64,000 nt of DNA from Spizellomyces sp. 'palustris'. Lineage: Eukaryota; Chytridiomycota; Chytridiomycetes; Spizellomycetales; Spizellomycetaceae. Below, piece by piece: positions 60,640 through 64,000 of this stretch (position 1 is the first letter of the stretch; each line of letters begins with the position of its first letter). Where the stretch lies: the NCBI GenBank assembly GCA_006535965.1, contig QEAR01000069.1, positions 49,729-113,728 of the forward strand. Direction: 5' to 3'. The notes below the pieces were generated by a model. That model made no database searches. It worked only from the letters and a program-made list of their open reading frames with translations, and had not been told where the DNA came from. Both the position numbers and the translations under genes were made by a program.

Positions 60640-61739
60640 TCAACGCTCTATATCTGAAAAGCCCGTACATGCCTTTTCAGGAGCCCACGAGCACCGTCTG
60701 TCAGCTCCAGCTGGTGAAATTGGTGTCCCTTCCGGTGTGAACATATCGAGAATCGTTCCGACGGCCGGTGGAGTGTTGGCAGTTGACTCGAGCGGCCATC
60801 CAGACCAGTCCGCCCATTGGTGATCAGGACTAAATGGCCGCGATATGTCAGTGGGTGTTGGTGCGGGTGTCTTAATACGCAGCCAGTAGTAAGAGCCTTT
60901 CGACAAGCGTCTGCAATCAGCTAATGTGACATTACCGGAAAAAGATTAGACGCTACGTCGCAATCTCCTCCACAGTCACATGGAGTAGGAATATCGAGTG
61001 GCGGAGTGGGAACGTCCGCCGAGATGCAGAAGTACTCGTCACAAAATGGTCTGCCTAGGAAACCTGCTCCCAGTTCAGCATCAAGGTGATACTCTTTGGA
61101 TTCGGCAATCGTCCCTAAACCCGGGGATGCAAATATTGAAGCAGGCAGAGAATGTCGACGTTGAAAGTGCGATACTGATGGAAGGATCACTGTATCGTTC
61201 TCGATCAGACTGATTTCATCATCCAGTTCATTCTCTACAATATCGCACTCTTGGAACTCCTCCAACGCTTCCTTTACTTCTTCGCTAAAATCTGATTCAT
61301 CGTCATCTTTTTCTTGGCTCAACAACCAGTTCTTGACCGTCAAGCCCGCTCCCAGCAAGCGGCGATTCACGGCTCGGAGATCCCGAACAGTTTCCTCAAG
61401 GTCACGGAGATGTTGTGATCGTTTGCGACGGAAAGCTGCTTGTGCAAGTCTGTTGCGGTCTCGTCGCTCTTCTTCCGTGTAAAGACGGTGACGACCACCC
61501 TTACGACGTAGCTGACTAGTTTCGATTTTTACTTGGCCGGGCATCCTTGTGGGCTGGCTGTGCATGGAATGATGGAAAGAAAAGTCCTCGCAAGTTCTTT
61601 CCACAATGAGAGATTGGCAACTACAGGGAGACGAAGCCAATGCGTGGAAAGAGGAATTAATATCCCACAACGGAAGACAAGTAGTCAAACGAAGGGTGCG
61701 ACGATGACCACAAGACTCGGAAATGTCTTGCACATACAT
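60640..61739 (-). CDS. bZIP transcription factor (AP-1-like basic region)
   Basis: Second bZIP of the window. From the ATG at 61739 or the internal one at 61565 (MHSQPTRMPGQVKIET) the protein reaches GGRHRLYTEEERRDRN, then the basic region RLAQAAFRRKRSQHLRDLEE and the zipper VRDLRAVNRRLLGAGLTVKN. N-R-x-A-Q-x-A-F-R-x-R is the fungal Yap/AP-1 and Kapc signature. An acidic stretch (KDDDESDFSEEVKEALEEF) and a Ser/Pro region follow, then PTPCDCGGDCDV. The 3' end is ambiguous: unspliced it ends FPVMSH at 60921; a splice with a weak donor leads into KGSYYWLRIKTPAPTPTDI and on to DMFTPEGTPISPAGADRR, ending at 60640. Confidence 0.78.
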
Positions 61740-62297
61740 TGCCCAGGGGCTTTTTGCATAGGGCCTGTTACCTCAAGCGCCGCAGATCTCTGCAAGGGGG
61801 TTTGCATCCTTAACATTAGTTGCTTTTATAGGTGCGAACTCGCGCCTATCTGCAGATGATAGTAAGATCCTTCCCAACGGGATCACCCAAGCCTTTCAAT
61901 TTGCCATTGCGTCATTAATGGAACAGACACAAAGTTATGGAGATGCCGTGGACCATCCATTCCCGGCAATACGCACGAGCCATCAGTAAGGTACCTGCTA
62001 TTTTGCCTCTCGGAGATGTCTCCAACAGGATGCGCCCGGTTCAAAGCCTAGCGGTTCAAGCAATTCCCTGGCCCTACGCATGCTTGTTGCGTAAGCTGTT
62101 AACTGCCCATTATAAAGCAGCACCCCTGGCTGCACGGGACAAGTAACCTCGCTATGTGGTCGGATTCAGGGTTCCTACCCGAAAGAACGTTCCCAAGGGT
62201 GATGATCGAACCTTACCGCTGCTGTCCGGTATGTTACCAGATTACCTTTACCCACGGAATTGCCTCAAGTTACAGTGGTAAGGGGCAATGGAGGCTT
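61740..62297. other. Region without a supported gene
   Basis: No domain-bearing frame on either strand. A short plus-strand frame starts at 61919 (MEQTQSYGDAVDHPFPAIR) and is closed by a stop after 23 codons. No tRNA found. Confidence 0.35.
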
Positions 62298-62800
62298 TTA
62301 TACATATGACCAGGGCCTTGTGCGTAACATTGCGTAATAGAAGGCTTCCCGGAAGGTGAGACCGAACCACACCAGAATCTGCTGGTTGGTATGGCTGACC
62401 GCCCCATTACTGAAAGAACGCATCAATGAGATACATCTTATAACAAACGTCTGCTGAGGGCAGCCACTATAATCACCATAATGGGACAGCTTCTCCCACC
62501 CAACCACATACGGCGTCGCTTTGGAAGTAACCTGGCGGCGGCAGCTTACAAAAGTCAAGTAATAGGTAATGAATGCATGGAAGGGAATGTGACCTAGAGG
62601 ATCGTAGCTAGTCAAGTCAAGCTCAGGGTTGCGATCTATGGACCCCTTCCCACAACTTTCCTCCCCGGGTCATGATCGACCGGTTTCTTACCAAAGTTTT
62701 TACTCAATCGTGTCGCCTCATATACCATCTCTTTGTAATTTTGACGTAAGAGTCCAGCGGCACAGGGACTACCATTTGGATTTAAGCCATTTCCCATCAT
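62298..62800 (-). CDS. Small uncharacterised protein, 134 aa
   Basis: Two exons, 62800-62692 and 62593-62298, close exactly. The family is not recognised. It begins MMGNGLNPNGSPCAAGLLRQ, then NYKEMVYEATRLSKNFG, and after the splice HIPFHAFITYYLTFVSCRRQ, which is moderately hydrophobic and could be a short membrane segment. The rest is YVVGWEKLSHYGDYSGC, LVWFGLTFREAFYYAML and RTRPWSYV. The clean exon joining and the divergent arrangement with the next gene (71 bases between starts) support it as real. A further intron inside the second exon cannot be excluded. Confidence 0.45.
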
Positions 62801-62871
62801 AAATCGGATTCCCCCATCAGCAACTCTTTTGTTGCCACACGAATCAGTTTAATCAATCCCGCAGCACATTC

Positions 62872-63253
62872 ATGACGTGAGTGTATTTCCGGGCCCACCC
62901 TCTTTCTCAGAACAGCGCACCTAATTGTCCATTGCAGACTCGCATCCGGCGTCATTCGCCAGCCGGCGTTTACTTTCCTCATGGGTGTCACGCTCGCTTT
63001 TACCGCTTACGGCACGGTTGTCTTGTTACGTGGTGGCAAGGCACCCCCCGTCACCGAACTAGGAAAGCTGGAGCAGCAAGGCGAAAGTGGGTTGGCAGGG
63101 CCACCCAGGGTGAATTTAGGTCCTCCTCTGCCAAGGGTATGTATTCTCGTTGGAAATCCGGAGATAAGAATCATACTTAGCTTGCTTGGTCCACTCCAGC
63201 GAAGTGCGGCTGCAGAGGGGTCCCCGGACAAGGCACGTAATCCCAACGTCTAA
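62872..63253 (+). CDS. Small single-pass membrane protein, 85 aa
   Basis: Exons 62872-62876, 62938-63136 and 63200-63253 close exactly. The first coding exon is only five bases (ATGAC), giving Met and part of Thr. The protein reads MTLASGVIRQPAFTFLMGVT then LAFTAYGTVVLLRGGK, a single hydrophobic span at residues about 11-33 ended by Arg and Lys, then a soluble tail APPVTELGKLEQQGESG with PPRVNLGPPLPR, ending ARNPNV. Small proteins of this shape are common in the mitochondrial inner membrane, but I recognise no family. Each splice site is a good GT-AG match (GTGAGT, GTATGT). Confidence 0.6.
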
Positions 63254-63807
63254 AGGCTCCTTCGATTCAGAGGAGGTTGCATTTGGAATGGGAAGGTTGA
63301 GAAATATGATTACTATGTTGGTGTATTATGAAATATCGAATGACGGTTTATACCGACTCCATTCTTTATTGATTATGGAAGTGATCGAGTATTAAAAAAT
63401 TCCGATCAGGGAGCAACAATATCGCTTGTAAAGTTGCCATCCGTTTGCATGAAACCGTATCTGCCGCTTCCCATTCATCACAGCTATCTCACTGTCAGCA
63501 AATTGGTCCACATTAACTTTTCGTCCATCGAATTCCTCTTGACTTGCATACAAATGGCTGGTCTGAAATACGCTACTCTCTCGCAAATTGATCGACATTG
63601 GTAACATGCATCGTAGCCTCCATTGCTGTTGCTTTTCACAAACGTGCAAAGGTGAAGACCTCAATAACAAGGCTTCTTTTGTTGAATCATTTTCTCTGCT
63701 ATGGAACAAGTAAAAATGCACTCAGCAAGTTCGAAAAATCAGATTTCAATGTACCCCAACAATCATTATTTTCGATATGTGTAAAGGCAAACACATAAAA
63801 ATTACAT
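63254..63807. other. Region without a supported gene
   Basis: A minus-strand frame (63721-63392, beginning MHFYLFHSRENDSTKEALL) has no recognised domain and no supporting context. Otherwise AT-rich spacer ahead of the tRNA. Confidence 0.35.
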
Positions 63808-63891
63808 GCCTCAGTAGCACAATCAGGTAGTGCACTCGCCTCCTAATCCGAGGTCAGTGAGAGGTTGCGGGTTCGAGTCCCGTCTGAGGTG
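63808..63891 (+). tRNA. tRNA-Arg (anticodon CCU) with a 10-base intron
   Basis: Acceptor arms GCCTCAG (63808-63814) and CTGAGGT (63884-63890) pair, with one G-T at the end. The D arm is GCAC...GTGC and the T arm GCGGG-TTCGAGT-CCCGT. The anticodon stem only forms, as CTCGC/GTGAG, if ten bases (63846-63855, ATCCGAGGTC) between positions 37 and 38 are removed, leaving loop CTCCTAA with anticodon CCT. The intron contains AGG, which can pair with the anticodon as in other precursor tRNAs. Discriminator G. It decodes AGG codons. Confidence 0.88.
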
Positions 63892-63914
63892 TTACGATCG
63901 TGGTTGGGGGTTTA

Positions 63915-63921
63915 TTTTTTT
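63915..63921 (+). terminator. RNA polymerase III terminator of tRNA-Arg
   Basis: Seven T residues 24 bases after the tRNA 3' end. Confidence 0.75.
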
Positions 63922-64000
63922 CGGTTTCCTCATCTGCCTCTTGTCTGTGGATTACCTGTGAGTGCTCTTGATGGTTGTTCATAGTGTGGAGCCGATAGAC

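Overview
The window is a piece of a nuclear fungal genome. Genes are compact and intron-rich (introns mostly 45-110 bases, GT-AG), there is a fungal Zn2Cys6 regulator and a Caf16-type ABC protein, and two nuclear-type tRNA genes are present. Several genes point away from yeasts and moulds and towards a flagellated, early-diverging (chytrid-like) fungus: a TEX45-like axonemal repeat protein, an IQCC-like protein, DNA polymerase iota, RMI2, ZW10 and endonuclease V. The lineage call is an inference from gene content. I saw no transposase, reverse transcriptase, CRISPR array, viral gene or operon-like system.

Layout. 0-5 kb: ATF/CREB bZIP regulator (+), tRNA-Gly(CCC), RRN3 (-). 5-13 kb: TEX45-like protein (+), DCN1-like neddylation factor (-), an unresolved 9 kb stretch, CAF16 (+), thioredoxin-SAP fusion (-). 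13-21 kb: seven-repeat WD40 protein (+), ADAT1 (+), DDX42 helicase (-), RPS5 (+). 21-28 kb: ZW10 (+), a small mS33-like protein (-), a small Cys protein (+), a PLP aminotransferase (-). 28-31 kb: gene-poor stretch with a C36-A99-C18 homopolymer tract and a small glycoprotein-like gene. 31-39 kb: kanadaptin-like FHA protein (+), peroxisomal alpha/beta hydrolase (+), SCP2 protein (-), DNAJC3 (+). 39-48 kb: ENDOV (-) and POLI (+) head to head, an unknown gene (-), RMI2 (+), DUS3 (-), IQCC-like (+). 48-57 kb: RPRD1/Rtt103 (+), guanylate kinase (-), NOG2 GTPase (+), Zn2Cys6 factor (+). 57-64 kb: THP3/LENG8 (-), second bZIP (-), a divergent pair of small unknown genes, and an intron-containing tRNA-Arg(CCU).

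Most genes are unrelated housekeeping functions. Recurrent themes are genome maintenance (ENDOV, POLI, RMI2, ZW10), transcription and ribosome production (RRN3, NOG2, RPS5, RPRD1, DDX42, THP3) and tRNA modification (ADAT1, DUS3). Many exon joins below were worked out by hand from splice signals plus reading-frame closure; where the summed exons close exactly on a codon I say so. I found no convincing undescribed multi-gene system. The best leads are gene-structure oddities (5-base exons, a 10-base tRNA intron), unusual domain combinations, and small unassigned proteins.
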